A stretch of DNA of 50,411 nt from RGIG990 sp045589455 (GTDB taxonomy: Bacteria; Verrucomicrobiota; Kiritimatiellia; RFP12; UBA3636): NCBI GenBank assembly GCA_045589455.1, contig JAZNPC010000089.1, positions 1 through 50,411 on the forward strand. The letters are read 5' to 3'. The notes under the pieces are model-generated. The model did no database searches. It was given only the letters and a program-made list of their open reading frames with translations, and was not told the origin of the DNA. Shown piece by piece: positions 8,601 to 16,994 of the stretch (positions are counted from its first letter, which is position 1; each line of letters opens with the position of its first letter). The translations under genes and the position numbers were made by a program.

Positions 8601-8780
8601 CTCGCCCTGCTTAATTGGCTTATATTCAAGCTCTAAGCGCTTTGCATAAGGGACTGGCTCTGGAGTAACAGCGACCTCAAGATTTAGCTTAATTCTCTCG
8701 CCATAAAGATCTTCGCGCTTAATACGCTTATGTGCTTCTCTAATTCGGTCAAAATGAACATCTGGATAAAAGTGGGACAT
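5685..8780 (-). CDS. Alpha-mannosidase, glycoside hydrolase family 38
   Basis: The 1031-residue enzyme releases alpha-linked mannose from glycans. The zinc-binding start of the catalytic domain is GHAHIDTAWLWP (about 256-267). The nucleophile is Asp337 in WVEADCN. Other family marks are PDVFGYSGNLPQI near 370 and NHFHDIIPGSSI near 570. The C-terminal beta-sandwich domains run from about 640 to the end. The N-terminal extension before the catalytic domain (about 1-250) is typical of bacterial and fungal GH38 of about 1000 residues. No signal peptide is seen, so it acts in the cytoplasm. Start at 8780 with AAGAAAGG upstream; promoter at 8832-8861. With GH2 and GH20 it forms a glycan-trimming set. 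Confidence 0.95.
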   Translation of the reverse strand: MSHFYPDVHFDRIREAHKRIKREDLYGERIKLNLEVAVTPEPVPYAKRLELEYKPIKQGEVWGKKFDCAWFHMTGEVPASWKGKTVALQIETNGESLLFDETGCPIYAFTDAATFDTDYRKDRMILIDECQGGEKIDYWLDAAANSLFGIARQANPHREECAPEDLHGKHTSSVIRIDIAQFDKVVHELFVDLEVIIDLINALPAENPRKLQVIRIASRALDLLPQERGGPAAVREALKPIFELGADPATLDVTAIGHAHIDTAWLWPVRETIRKTGRTFASQIHNIEKYPGFKFGASQPQLYAFTKEHYPALYEKIKKAVANGDWELQGGMWVEADCNIPNGESLVRQMLVGKHFYMDEFGQDVKNLWIPDVFGYSGNLPQIMKKAGVDYFLTQKLSWNRYNRFPHNSFMWRGIDGSEVFTHFPPEDNYNSPMLPSQLKKHETNNQEAGLINEAICLYGIGDGGGGPSYTYIDRVSRVENLNGCPRVHFGFAQTTLEKLASYKDELDTWEGELYFEFHRGTFTTQADVKLWNRRCEEALRLAEMMASIGGIADYPAEQFKALWKRFLINHFHDIIPGSSIHRVYAEAIPEMKRIVAECYDIANAVAKRLFKENKEAATLFNPSTTDFTGMVTLPGEFTSAAVNGEALVVQCEAGECLAKVTVPAQSFVVLELGKAAPAVVESMPIDSGITILENDLVSYRFNNKLQLISAYDKELKREFIAPNAVGNKLALYDDHPHTYDAWDIDEYAVRMPTHEPEIESLEKLTGPARTGIMAVMKLGDESSFVQHVWLEKDSKRLDFVNDVNWNENHKLARVEFPVAVHAAEARYEVQYGTIGRATHNNTKWQYAQFECLGHRFVDYSDLDAGVALLTDSKYGYSVKNDVMSISLLRAPTEPDPIADRGMHHFVYSFLPHAGNLTMAECPVIAQAAIINQGVAMLEGVEGKAVLPVKVEGSFVDLSVVKKAEKEDCFVIRVAETSGHNTVAKLSSDVYPNARFVECDICEWNNLGSEQANGAEVTLKPFEFKTFKVYV

Positions 8781-8831
8781 TGGATAAACCTTTCTTAATT
8801 ATTGCTCATAACTTATTGTTGAATTTGTTAT

Positions 8832-8861
8832 ATTTTACCATATTCAAAGAAGGTAATTCAA
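8832..8861 (-). promoter_or_regulatory. Promoter of the GH38 gene
   Basis: On the minus strand TTGAAT (8856-8861) and TAAAAT (8832-8837) are separated by 18 bases, the same -35 and spacing as the GH2 promoter. Confidence 0.55.
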
Positions 8862-9372
8862 TAATGAAAGGAAAAAGAGTAAAAATGAGGGTGAAAAACA
8901 AAACAACAATAAACCGCCAACAGTCAACAAATCTTATAATTGCAGTTTATTAGCCGCAGTCTTATGAGTTTTGCACATATGATTCTGGTTCTTTTTATGC
9001 GTGGAAGTGCGCGCTGCAATAATCTGTGTATGTGCAAGACTAAAAGGCTTGCACCCCAGTTATGCCGTAGCGCACAACAATCTTGGTGCATCCAAAACAC
9101 TGGCGCATGGCAATTGCATTATTGCTTCAAGGATTTTGCAATAAACAAGGCAACAACAAGCGCTAGTGTCTTGAATCAGGCATCACGCACACCACCACAC
9201 AAGCCACAGCATCCTCCCCAGCTTCCAAGCTTCCTTAGGCGAGAGCCAGCGTGGGATAGTAGGATAAGCAATCACGCTAGGCGTCTCGCTAGAGATGCAA
9301 AATTCAACTGCAGAATTTAGGTATATATATAAATATTATTTTTAACTTCCGTTTTTAGGATTATACCAAAAG
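8862..9372. other. Gene-poor stretch of unusual composition
   Basis: From about 8940 to 9320 the sequence is noticeably more GC-rich than other spacers here. It is open in one plus frame for 126 codons but has no ribosome-binding site. The translation is rich in Arg, Cys, Gln, Pro and His and matches nothing I know; parts of the minus strand are open as well. AGCGTG/CACGCT inverted sequence occurs near 9248-9278. It could be a decayed gene, an RNA or a dispersed repeat. I cannot support a gene call. Confidence 0.35.
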
Positions 9373-9373
9373 A

Positions 9374-9397
9374 GCGTGGCAGTTTTCCCTGCCACGC
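9374..9397 (-). terminator. Terminator of the lemA operon
   Basis: A perfect 9-bp stem GCGTGGCAG/CTGCCACGC has a TTTTCC loop. On the minus strand it is followed by TCTTTTGG. Confidence 0.75.
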
Positions 9398-9420
9398 CCT
9401 TTAAACATAATTTATAAGAA

Positions 9421-11160
9421 CTATTGTTGTTCGAACATTACTTTTGTTGCCCAAACATTGCGATGCATGAAAATATCACTACATTGTTTAGCACCAAAGC
9501 CTTCAGCCATATCATTCGCTATAGTTTGAATGTCTCTAGGCGAATCATTTGGATTGTCCTCTTCAACAACGAGATATGACAATAACGCGCTTGAAACATA
9601 TTCAATCCATTCTACAGGAACATCATGATCATTGCCATCACCACCGCGTACAGAAACATATGCTGTACGTTTCACTGCAGAGTAACCATGTGCCTCAATT
9701 GCAGCCAAGCCTCTCTTATCATGGCGCATAACGCTCTTTGCTTTTAAAATTGTTGGAGTATCAAAAGTTCCGAACATCTCTGCACCCATATAATTTGCAA
9801 TAGATTCAATATCCCAAAGAGACGCTTGCGTCTCAGATTCACCATAAATTTTACGCAATGGGCGCATTTGTTGGTAAATAGGGATTGTAAGCAACGGTGC
9901 GAATGCAAAATAAATAGACTTAAAGAAGTCTTTGTTATATGCCTTAAATATTTCTTCACTTTTTCTAATATCAAAATTAAAATAGCGTTGTGGTGCTGTA
10001 CGGATATCTTGATCAACTAAATGATCAGGATAAATCATATTTATCTTCTGATTTTTTTCGAAAACAAAATCATCACCATAACCAACCTTCTTATCCTCTA
10101 ATAGCTTCATCATCTGAGTTTGAGCTAACGGAGTAAATAGCATACGGTATTGCTGCTCATTTGTTCGATCAAGAGTCTTAAATAAAAGCTCAAAATCATG
10201 ATTTGGCATAAGAGTATAATTATTATTTTTCTTAAGGTTTTGAGAGTGCTTAACTAGCTCTTTGATTGCTCCACTTCTTCCAGATTTAGAACCAGAAAAT
10301 TGAGATTGTTTACGAGTAAAGGACAAATCTGGAGCTACTTCACTGCCAAAGCATAGAACAGAACGATTAAAGTATACTGGGACATCTGCTTCATAAGATG
10401 CTCGTAGAGTTTGAAACTTAGTTTCCCAAACATACTCTCCTTCAGAATTGAGAACACGCTCCTTCCATTTTATATCTAAAGAACCATGATACGTTTTTCT
10501 TTCCCAGTCTTGACAAAATAATTGAGCAATAACAAAAGGGTTATCGTTTATTGCTCCACTTTGTGTAGCGACAATTGAGGTGAAATCACCGTATTCCCCT
10601 AGATTATAATCATTAATCAACTCAAGAAGGCGACCTGTATGGAAAAAACGATCAAACTCTATCATTGGAACTGTTTGATGAAACATTCTTGTAGATATAT
10701 CCCAATCAAAAAGATCATTTAGCGGTGCCATTTGGGCCCAAGCATTATCCTTCAATTCATCAATCTTATTACCTAAATTTTTGGATTCTTCATCGAGCTT
10801 CAAAATTGGTGGTCTAAGAACTATGAATGCGATAACTCCTAGGATACCTCCTCCAACAATTTCAAGAATAGGAACAAGAGGAGCCACATCTTTAGTTAAA
10901 GACCAAATACCATGCCCTATAAGACCAATCATTCCAAGAATGCATATCCAAAATAATATTTGTAGAATTCCTAGTTTCCCATCAACCTTGCCTTTGTTTT
11001 TTTCTAAATCAAGAATACTATCACAAAGCTTAATATTCTCTTCGCGATTAACCCCTGATTTAACTTCAAGCTCTTTAAAGGTATCATCTACTACTTGGGA
11101 AAACTTTTCTGCGTATTCCTCTTGGTATTTTCCTAGAGGATCATAGATATCGTCACTCAT
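9421..11160 (-). CDS. Large membrane protein paired with LemA (DUF3137-like)
   Basis: The 579-residue protein has an acidic coiled N-terminus (about 1-62), two transmembrane segments (about 64-87 and 95-116) and a long soluble C-terminal region predicted to face the cytoplasm. The pattern of LemA followed directly by a two-TM protein of this shape is that of DUF3137 partners, though the soluble part is longer than usual and I recognise no catalytic motif. GGTGGGG lies 8-10 bases before the ATG at 11160. It lies 22 bases downstream of lemA in the same operon and ends at a terminator. Membrane stress or remodelling is a guess drawn from LemA context. Confidence 0.65.
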   Translation of the reverse strand: MSDDIYDPLGKYQEEYAEKFSQVVDDTFKELEVKSGVNREENIKLCDSILDLEKNKGKVDGKLGILQILFWICILGMIGLIGHGIWSLTKDVAPLVPILEIVGGGILGVIAFIVLRPPILKLDEESKNLGNKIDELKDNAWAQMAPLNDLFDWDISTRMFHQTVPMIEFDRFFHTGRLLELINDYNLGEYGDFTSIVATQSGAINDNPFVIAQLFCQDWERKTYHGSLDIKWKERVLNSEGEYVWETKFQTLRASYEADVPVYFNRSVLCFGSEVAPDLSFTRKQSQFSGSKSGRSGAIKELVKHSQNLKKNNNYTLMPNHDFELLFKTLDRTNEQQYRMLFTPLAQTQMMKLLEDKKVGYGDDFVFEKNQKINMIYPDHLVDQDIRTAPQRYFNFDIRKSEEIFKAYNKDFFKSIYFAFAPLLTIPIYQQMRPLRKIYGESETQASLWDIESIANYMGAEMFGTFDTPTILKAKSVMRHDKRGLAAIEAHGYSAVKRTAYVSVRGGDGNDHDVPVEWIEYVSSALLSYLVVEEDNPNDSPRDIQTIANDMAEGFGAKQCSDIFMHRNVWATKVMFEQQ

Positions 11161-11182
11161 AGTTTCAACCCCACCTTATAAA

Positions 11183-11845
11183 TTAAAAGAATGTACTACT
11201 TGCAGTTGCCTTTTGCTCTGCACTAGCAATAAATGGGATTTCTGTTGTATAACCAGCGCGTGCAGCAACAATCTGCTTTGTTGGCCAACTAAAGAGATCA
11301 CGATTCCACTGTAGAATAGTATCATTGTAGAGACTACGTGCAGCAGTAATTTCACGCTGAAGATAATCATTTTGCTGCATAGCAGAAGCAATAGCCTGAT
11401 GAGATTTTAATTCTGGATATGCTTCAAGATGAGGAATCAAGCTAGCAAAGCCAGCATTAATATTCTTTTGAACTTCATTACGATTTGCATCAGGAGACAT
11501 ACCACCACGATATGCTGCTACACTCTTCATAATATCAGTATCTACACCTATTGCTTTTTGTACTAAGCCAGCGACATTCTTTAGTATCTCTCCACGCTGT
11601 ACTAAATAATTATCAATTTGAGATGCTTCAGCCTGCATTTTTTGAGATAGCTGTAGGAAATAATTTTTTGCACCAATTTTCATGAACAAGAAAATTAATC
11701 CTGGTAGGATACCACACAACCAAAGACATATCTCAAAAATTGTAGAACCGACACCAACAGTTACTGGAACTTGTTGATCAATAACATTGATATCACGTCC
11801 TGCTTTATTGATTGGACCATTTACTCTATCTAGTGGATTTGCCAT
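11183..11845 (-). CDS. lemA: LemA family membrane protein
   Basis: The 220-residue protein has one transmembrane helix (about 30-56) and then the four-helix LemA domain. The family ending is visible: LQREITAARSLYNDTILQWN near residues 163-182, then QIVAARAGYT. LemA proteins have an uncharacterised envelope role and are often linked to DUF3137 or TPM-domain proteins. The start at 11845 has AGGAG about 9 bases upstream. A consensus promoter precedes it at 11934-11962, and the DUF3137-like gene follows after 22 bases. The N-terminal 28 residues before the helix are longer than in most LemA proteins, where the helix starts almost at once. Confidence 0.88.
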   Translation of the reverse strand: MANPLDRVNGPINKAGRDINVIDQQVPVTVGVGSTIFEICLWLCGILPGLIFLFMKIGAKNYFLQLSQKMQAEASQIDNYLVQRGEILKNVAGLVQKAIGVDTDIMKSVAAYRGGMSPDANRNEVQKNINAGFASLIPHLEAYPELKSHQAIASAMQQNDYLQREITAARSLYNDTILQWNRDLFSWPTKQIVAARAGYTTEIPFIASAEQKATASSTFF

Positions 11846-12416
11846 ATTTTTTTCTCCTTTTAATTTGTTAATTTACTTATAGAACTGAAGTTTTATTCAC
11901 AAAAATAATTGTTGTTCTTTTTTCTGAATGCGCATTATAGCAAATTAATTTTAATAATGCAACCCCTAAAAAAATATTTTTTTATAATCACCCTCAGATT
12001 TAATTTTATTATAGTCCTCTTAAAGAATATAAACAAGAATAAAACAAACTTTATTTGGAAAATCGGGAAATAAATTTTGCTATTAAATGTAAATTTAAGG
12101 TTCGGATTACTACATTTATCTATAAGACTTTGCAAAATAAACAAAGAACAAATGCTAGAACATTATTTAAAGCACTAAATAGCCATAATAACCTACGGTG
12201 TATTAAACAACCTCAATGTTATATGGGAAAAACTTATACCTACTTAATTTATAGAAGACACATCTACCTATTTTCAAATAATAGAATTAAATATTCTATC
12301 AGATAGATGGGAAGTACGATGCATTAATCAATTTAATATATAGCTTCAGCAATGTATGTTTCTATAAATTAAACAACACTAGATGGAGGCACACATTACC
12401 TTTCGTCTACTATATT
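11846..12416. other. AT-rich intergenic region between epmA and lemA
   Basis: It holds the lemA promoter at its left end. The rest is very AT-rich. An 83-codon plus-strand frame at 12055-12306 has no ribosome-binding site and a composition typical of random AT-rich sequence. I see no RNA gene. Confidence 0.6.
11934..11962 (-). promoter_or_regulatory. Promoter of lemA
   Basis: On the minus strand TTGCAT (11957-11962) and TATAAT (11934-11939) are exactly 17 bases apart, about 90 bases upstream of the lemA ATG. It is one of the best sigma-70-type promoters in the window. Confidence 0.75.
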
Positions 12417-13310
12417 TTAATTAAATCTGACCTTATTAATAGTAGGCGCTCCTGTAAGCACCATAATTAAACGATCAATGCCCAAAGCAGCTCCCCCGGA
12501 TGGAGGCATAGAACCAAGAGTCGCTAGAAAATCTTCATCAAGTGGCATTGGTGTTTCTCCACACGCGATTTTTTCGTCGCGCGCAGCAACAAATCGGGCA
12601 CGTTGTTCAATAGGGTCAATAAGTTCACCAAAAGCATTGCATAGCTCAATACCAAAAGCATAAGCTTCCCAACGCTCAGCAACCCTGCTATCCTTTGCCG
12701 AAAGCTGTGCTAATGCCGCAGCTTGTGCTGGGTAATCCATTAATACAACAACCTTATCCTTTGGCAGCTGTGGCTCTACCTTTATCCCCATATCAAAATC
12801 AAATCGATCCTGATCATATTCTTCAAGAGGATCCCAGCCTGCATACTTAATCATTGCAGCTTGCACAGTAATTATTTCCCAAGGTTCAGCTAAATCAAGC
12901 TTTATGCCGTCGCGCTCAACAATTGTTGTATTATTTATGGCTTGTGCTGCTGCGACAACGTATTTACGCATATCATCTAGCACATCCATATATGTGGCAT
13001 TAGCTCGATACCATTCAAGCATTGTGAATTCAGGAGAATGTCTATCTCCTGACTCACCTTGTCTAAAGCATGGGCCAATTTGATAGAGCTTGGTAAAGCC
13101 CATAGCAAGTAAACGCTTTAGCTGAAGCTCAGGCGAAGCACGTAAAAACCACTCACCACTAGCAGGCGGAATGATATGAGGTTCATTTGCTGGTGCAGGG
13201 ATTCTCACTGGCGTATCCACCTCTACAAAACCTTCTGCATCAAAATATTCGCGGATTGCTCTAATTGCAAGTGCGCGCTTTGGAAAATATTCTAGCCACT
13301 CGTAGCTCAT
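12417..13310 (-). CDS. epmA: EF-P lysyl-lysine ligase-type protein (EpmA/GenX)
   Basis: The 297-residue protein is the catalytic core of a class II lysyl-tRNA synthetase without the tRNA-binding OB domain. Class II motif 2 is visible at LYQIGPCFRQGESGDRHSPEFTM (about 94-116) and motif 3 at GGAALGIDRLIMVL (about 273-286). EpmA activates (R)-beta-lysine or lysine and attaches it to a conserved lysine of elongation factor P. The length fits EpmA (about 325) rather than LysRS (about 500). GGAG about 11 bases upstream supports the ATG at 13310, which lies 12 bases after ybgC. Neither epmB nor efp is in the window. Confidence 0.9.
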   Translation of the reverse strand: MSYEWLEYFPKRALAIRAIREYFDAEGFVEVDTPVRIPAPANEPHIIPPASGEWFLRASPELQLKRLLAMGFTKLYQIGPCFRQGESGDRHSPEFTMLEWYRANATYMDVLDDMRKYVVAAAQAINNTTIVERDGIKLDLAEPWEIITVQAAMIKYAGWDPLEEYDQDRFDFDMGIKVEPQLPKDKVVVLMDYPAQAAALAQLSAKDSRVAERWEAYAFGIELCNAFGELIDPIEQRARFVAARDEKIACGETPMPLDEDFLATLGSMPPSGGAALGIDRLIMVLTGAPTINKVRFN

Positions 13311-13322
13311 CTCGCTACACTC

Positions 13323-13742
13323 CTATTCTGCCACGATATTTTCCGTTATATAAGAAGGTAAACGCATTGGGCGCATATTCTCTGTTGAAACACATGCATG
13401 AATAGTATAGCCAGAAGCTAAAAGCTCTTCACCTCTCATTACAACACAACACACCTTAATGCGCACACCACCTGCTGCAGCCAACCAACCATAAATCGTT
13501 AAGTCATCATCATAACGAGCTGGCTTACTATAATCAACATGTGCCTCAATAACAGGAAGCATCGCTTTATCGCGTTGCTCCATATCTTTATAAGTAACAC
13601 CTGTTGCGCGCATCACTTCGTTGCGACAACGTTCAAAAAGTGTAAGATAATTTCCATAATAAACAACACCCATCATATCAGTATCAGCATATGGCACACG
13701 ATAGGTAATTGAAGCTGCTCCATTAGGAATTGTTTTTATCAT
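13323..13742 (-). CDS. ybgC: Acyl-CoA thioesterase, YbgC/4-hydroxybenzoyl-CoA type
   Basis: The 139-residue single hotdog-fold protein hydrolyses acyl-CoA thioesters. The family signature YADTDMMGVVYYGNYLTLFE (about 17-36) includes the catalytic Asp and the helix Y-N-x-L. The ATG at 13742 is chosen because GGTGGAG sits about 7 bases upstream; the upstream GTG at 13754 lies inside that site. It is first in an apparent ybgC-epmA pair, 12 bases apart. In proteobacteria YbgC is linked to the Tol-Pal envelope system, but no tol genes are seen here, so the physiological substrate is open. Confidence 0.9.
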   Translation of the reverse strand: MIKTIPNGAASITYRVPYADTDMMGVVYYGNYLTLFERCRNEVMRATGVTYKDMEQRDKAMLPVIEAHVDYSKPARYDDDLTIYGWLAAAGGVRIKVCCVVMRGEELLASGYTIHACVSTENMRPMRLPSYITENIVAE

Positions 13743-13950
13743 AATTTTCTCCACCTTTGTATTAAAATTAACTTGTCAAATGATACATAAAAAGATTACA
13801 TCTTGCAATAATATTATATATAATCAGGCTTTAATGGACATAGTCATTTTGTAAAAATATTTTTATTGTACCGCTATCATTTATCACTGAATTCTAGGTT
13901 TATAGACAGCTAAGAAATAAGCCAATAGAAGTTATGGTATTTTAGATCAA

Positions 13951-15030
13951 TCACTCAATCACAGCACCACCAAGAACTATATCTCCATTATAAAAAACAG
14001 CAGATTGTCCAGGAGCAATGCCATTTGCTCCTGCATTTGGCAGGCGCACAGAAACTCTACTGTTAACTAGAGGCAAAACCTCTGCTCCCTCGATAATTGG
14101 TGCTGCCGAGCGTAGCTTCACCCCACAAACAAATGGTTTTTCAGGCTCTAATATTGATAACCAATTAGCCTGGCCAGCTTCGAAACAGCATTGCATACCC
14201 TCACTATGTGTGCCCACAACAACTTCATTCCTTTTAGCGCGAATTTCAAGCACATATAGTGGCTCTGGATATGCAATACCTAACCCCTTGCGCTGACCTA
14301 TTGTAAAATTCCAATATCCTAAATGCTCACCGACTACTTTTCCTGAGGAAAGAACAAATTTTCCACGTCTTGCATCTATACCTAATAATTCTTTACGATC
14401 GCCCCTATAAAAATCTTGGCTATCTGGTTTATTAGCGGAAACCAAACCATGGCGCTCAGCAATAGCTCGAATTTCGGGCTTAGTATAATCTCCTAATGGG
14501 AAAAGGTGCTGTGAAAGCTGCTCTCGAGTGATATTATAAAGAAAATACGACTGATCTTTATTTATATCTTTACCCCGAAGCAGCTGCAATTCTGGAGCAC
14601 CCAATGCAGAACGCCTTGCATAATGACCTGTTGCATAAAAATCAAATTCAAGACCACTAGCACGAGCAGCCTCTGGCAGCAATCCAAACTTTATGTACCT
14701 ATTACAATGAACACATGGATTTGGTGTTCTTCCAGAAAGAAATTCATTAGAAAAATATGCTAGAATTTTTTGCTCAAATTCTTCGGCACAATTAAAAGCA
14801 TAATGTTCAACACCTATTGCATCACAAGCCTGTTTTGCTGCAGCAACGCATTCCTCTCCGCCAATACTAAAGCATGAGTTATTAATATCATTACGATATT
14901 TACCCAGCTGACGAATATTCATTGTGATGCCAATTACATCATAGCCAGCTTCCTTTAATAGTAATGCAGCAACAGAAGAATCAACTCCCCCACTTACACC
15001 AACAACTACTCTGCCACAAGCCATTACCAT
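13951..15030 (-). CDS. mnmA: MnmA-like tRNA 2-thiouridylase, second active-site Cys absent
   Basis: The 359-residue protein has the N-type PP-loop SGGVDS (13-18). The first catalytic cysteine is in RTPNPCVHCNRYIKFG (Cys109, with Cys106 nearby), and KDQSYFLYN is near residue 182. In E. coli MnmA a second cysteine in a DSTGICF-type motif forms the disulfide that releases sulfur. Here the matching place (about 202-210) reads PDSQDFYRGD with no Cys. There is an extra CFSIGGEEC segment near residues 53-61. It may be a variant or paralogue that uses another sulfur carrier chemistry. It overlaps tatD as TAATG, with GGAG 10 bases upstream of the ATG. Confidence 0.85.
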   Translation of the reverse strand: MVMACGRVVVGVSGGVDSSVAALLLKEAGYDVIGITMNIRQLGKYRNDINNSCFSIGGEECVAAAKQACDAIGVEHYAFNCAEEFEQKILAYFSNEFLSGRTPNPCVHCNRYIKFGLLPEAARASGLEFDFYATGHYARRSALGAPELQLLRGKDINKDQSYFLYNITREQLSQHLFPLGDYTKPEIRAIAERHGLVSANKPDSQDFYRGDRKELLGIDARRGKFVLSSGKVVGEHLGYWNFTIGQRKGLGIAYPEPLYVLEIRAKRNEVVVGTHSEGMQCCFEAGQANWLSILEPEKPFVCGVKLRSAAPIIEGAEVLPLVNSRVSVRLPNAGANGIAPGQSAVFYNGDIVLGGAVIE

Positions 15031-15809
15031 TAATCAACAACTCCACGAGCGGCATATCTGCGACGAATAGCGAGGACCTCCTTATGCACTTGAGGGAGTA
15101 TCTCTGGCCCAATAAGACCATTTAATTCTGGCACCTCAAAGCCAGAAAAAATGCGTCTAGGTGAATCTGTCTCAAAGCGCAAGGCTTCTGGAGGAATTCT
15201 AGCAACAAGCTCTCGCATACGGACAAATTCTTCTTTCAAGACAAAAACGCTAAATGAAAATACGGCACCTAGCTTCAAAAACTTTTCTGCCATTTCATAG
15301 GACATTGATGGCGAATGGATCAAAAGCTCTGGAAAGCAACCCTGGTATGGTTTTAGCCGTTCATAAAGCTCATTCACTAAGCCTAAACTATGTACAGCAA
15401 TAGGTCGTGAATATTTTTTTGCAATTTCCAATTGCTGAGTTAAAATATAATTTTGATAGTCGAAATTTGCAGCCTTATAGTCTAGTCCAATTTCTCCAAC
15501 GCCAGCATATGGAATTTTTTCTAGCAATGATTCAAGAAATTCAAAAACATTCTCTACATCTATTTCATGCTCTGAAACATACCAAGGGTGTATACCAAAA
15601 TACGGAAAAACTATATCTTTATATTGTGCGGCTAGATTTGACACTCGATTCCAATCAGAAGGCATTGTACCACAGCAGTCAAAGCGTTCAATTCCACGAG
15701 ACATTGCTCGCTTAACCGCCAAGTCAAGCTGTTGATGACTATATTCTTGTAAATGAATATGTGCATCACGCTTGAACACATCTGTAGAGGCAATTCCTTC
15801 CCAATCCAT
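15030..15809 (-). CDS. TatD-family metal-dependent hydrolase
   Basis: The 259-residue amidohydrolase-fold protein has the TatD landmarks: metal ligands in DAHIHL (about 15-20), GIHPWY near 72, GEIGLDYK near 105, a His in AVHSLG near 138, and ETDSP near 218. Family members are DNases or have related phosphohydrolase roles. It is more divergent than E. coli TatD and resembles the distant members found beside tRNA-modification genes. AAGGA about 10 bases before the ATG. It overlaps mnmA by one base and follows hldD by 6 bases, so the three form one operon. Confidence 0.85.
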   Translation of the reverse strand: MDWEGIASTDVFKRDAHIHLQEYSHQQLDLAVKRAMSRGIERFDCCGTMPSDWNRVSNLAAQYKDIVFPYFGIHPWYVSEHEIDVENVFEFLESLLEKIPYAGVGEIGLDYKAANFDYQNYILTQQLEIAKKYSRPIAVHSLGLVNELYERLKPYQGCFPELLIHSPSMSYEMAEKFLKLGAVFSFSVFVLKEEFVRMRELVARIPPEALRFETDSPRRIFSGFEVPELNGLIGPEILPQVHKEVLAIRRRYAARGVVD

Positions 15810-15815
15810 AAGGCT

Positions 15816-16784
15816 TTATTCCTTATCGAGATAATTTCTTACGTAGTCAACTACTGCATCCTCAAGAGCATGAAATTCAATATCACATCCAGCATCACGT
15901 AGTTTTTGCATTTCTGCTTCCGTGTGATACTGGTATTTATCACGCAAGTGCATTGGCATATCAACAAATTCAATATTTGGCTCTTTACGCATACCAAGGA
16001 AAATTGCCTTTGCTAAATCAACCCATGTACGAGCATGACCGGTGCCACAGTTAAATATACCGCCCACCTCAGGGTGATCATATAACCAAACTGTTACTCG
16101 TGCAGCATCCTTTACATAAACAAAATCACGATCTTGGCCACCATCTTCGTAGCCTTCACGATGAGATTTAAACAAAGAAATTTTTCCTGTTTCACCAATT
16201 TGTTTATATGCTTTATTTACAACAGAACGCATATCTCCCTTATGATTCTCACCTGGGCCAAAAACATTAAAATATTTTAAACCGGCTATCTTATCTAGCA
16301 CACCATTTTCCATTGCCCAAAGATCAAATTTCTGCTTAGACCAACCATATAAATTTAGAGGCTGTAGCTTTGGTGTAACTTCATCAGAATCGCTATAACC
16401 AAATTCACCTTCACCATAGGTGGCGGCACTAGAAGCATATACGAAGCGTGCACCATTTGCTAAGCACCAATTACAGAGATCAATTGTGTAACCAGTATTA
16501 TTATCATCAAGATATTCTTGATTTGTTTCTGTTGTGGAGCTACAAGCTCCTAGGTGGAAAACGCCTGATGCAGGACCGATTTCATTAGCCAAAAATGCAG
16601 CACGGAAAGCATCACGTTCCATATAGTCTACAAACTGAAGTCTATCTAGATTTTTTTGTTTTTCAGGGTGAGTAAGATGATCTACAACAAGGATATTTGT
16701 CTCACCACGAGCGTTAAGTAAAGAAACGATATTTGAGCCGATTAAACCAGCACCACCAGTAACAATAAACTTATATGTTTTCAT
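15816..16784 (-). CDS. hldD: ADP-L-glycero-D-manno-heptose 6-epimerase
   Basis: This 322-residue extended short-chain dehydrogenase epimerises ADP-D-glycero- to ADP-L-glycero-manno-heptose, the precursor of the LPS inner core. It has the NAD(P) loop VTGGAGLIGSN (8-18), a SSAATYG strand with the catalytic Ser near 116-122, and YGWSKQKFD with the catalytic Tyr/Lys near 144-152. The HldD-specific stretch KYFNVFGPGENHKGDM follows near 170-185. A promoter lies at 16827-16856. It is the first gene of hldD-tatD-mnmA. Its presence is strong evidence for a heptose-containing outer membrane LPS. Confidence 0.95.
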   Translation of the reverse strand: MKTYKFIVTGGAGLIGSNIVSLLNARGETNILVVDHLTHPEKQKNLDRLQFVDYMERDAFRAAFLANEIGPASGVFHLGACSSTTETNQEYLDDNNTGYTIDLCNWCLANGARFVYASSAATYGEGEFGYSDSDEVTPKLQPLNLYGWSKQKFDLWAMENGVLDKIAGLKYFNVFGPGENHKGDMRSVVNKAYKQIGETGKISLFKSHREGYEDGGQDRDFVYVKDAARVTVWLYDHPEVGGIFNCGTGHARTWVDLAKAIFLGMRKEPNIEFVDMPMHLRDKYQYHTEAEMQKLRDAGCDIEFHALEDAVVDYVRNYLDKE

Positions 16785-16826
16785 AGAAAAATAATTAAAT
16801 AGGTGACTATTTCATTTATGAATTAG

Positions 16827-16856
16827 ATTATAACAATTTTAACAAAAAATTGTCTA
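16827..16856 (-). promoter_or_regulatory. Promoter of hldD
   Basis: On the minus strand TAGACA (16851-16856) and TATAAT (16827-16832) are 18 bases apart, about 45 bases before the hldD ATG. Confidence 0.65.
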
Positions 16857-16994
16857 GATTTTTTTTATAAAAATAGATGCTTTTGCCGGCCTCTTTTCTA
16901 AAAGCAGTGAAGTAATAATAAAGCATGCACAAGCCTTTAATTTATTGCCTAATAAAAATGGGTATATATGAGCATCAGCGATAAGTGTACACCA

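Noticed and set aside
8940..9320. 126-codon plus-strand frame as a gene
   Set aside because: No ribosome-binding site, odd residue mix (Arg, Cys, Gln, Pro, His), no recognisable domain, and the opposite strand is also partly open. Kept only as an unexplained region.
12055..12306. 83-codon plus-strand frame as a gene
   Set aside because: AT-rich spacer, no ribosome-binding site, composition of random sequence.
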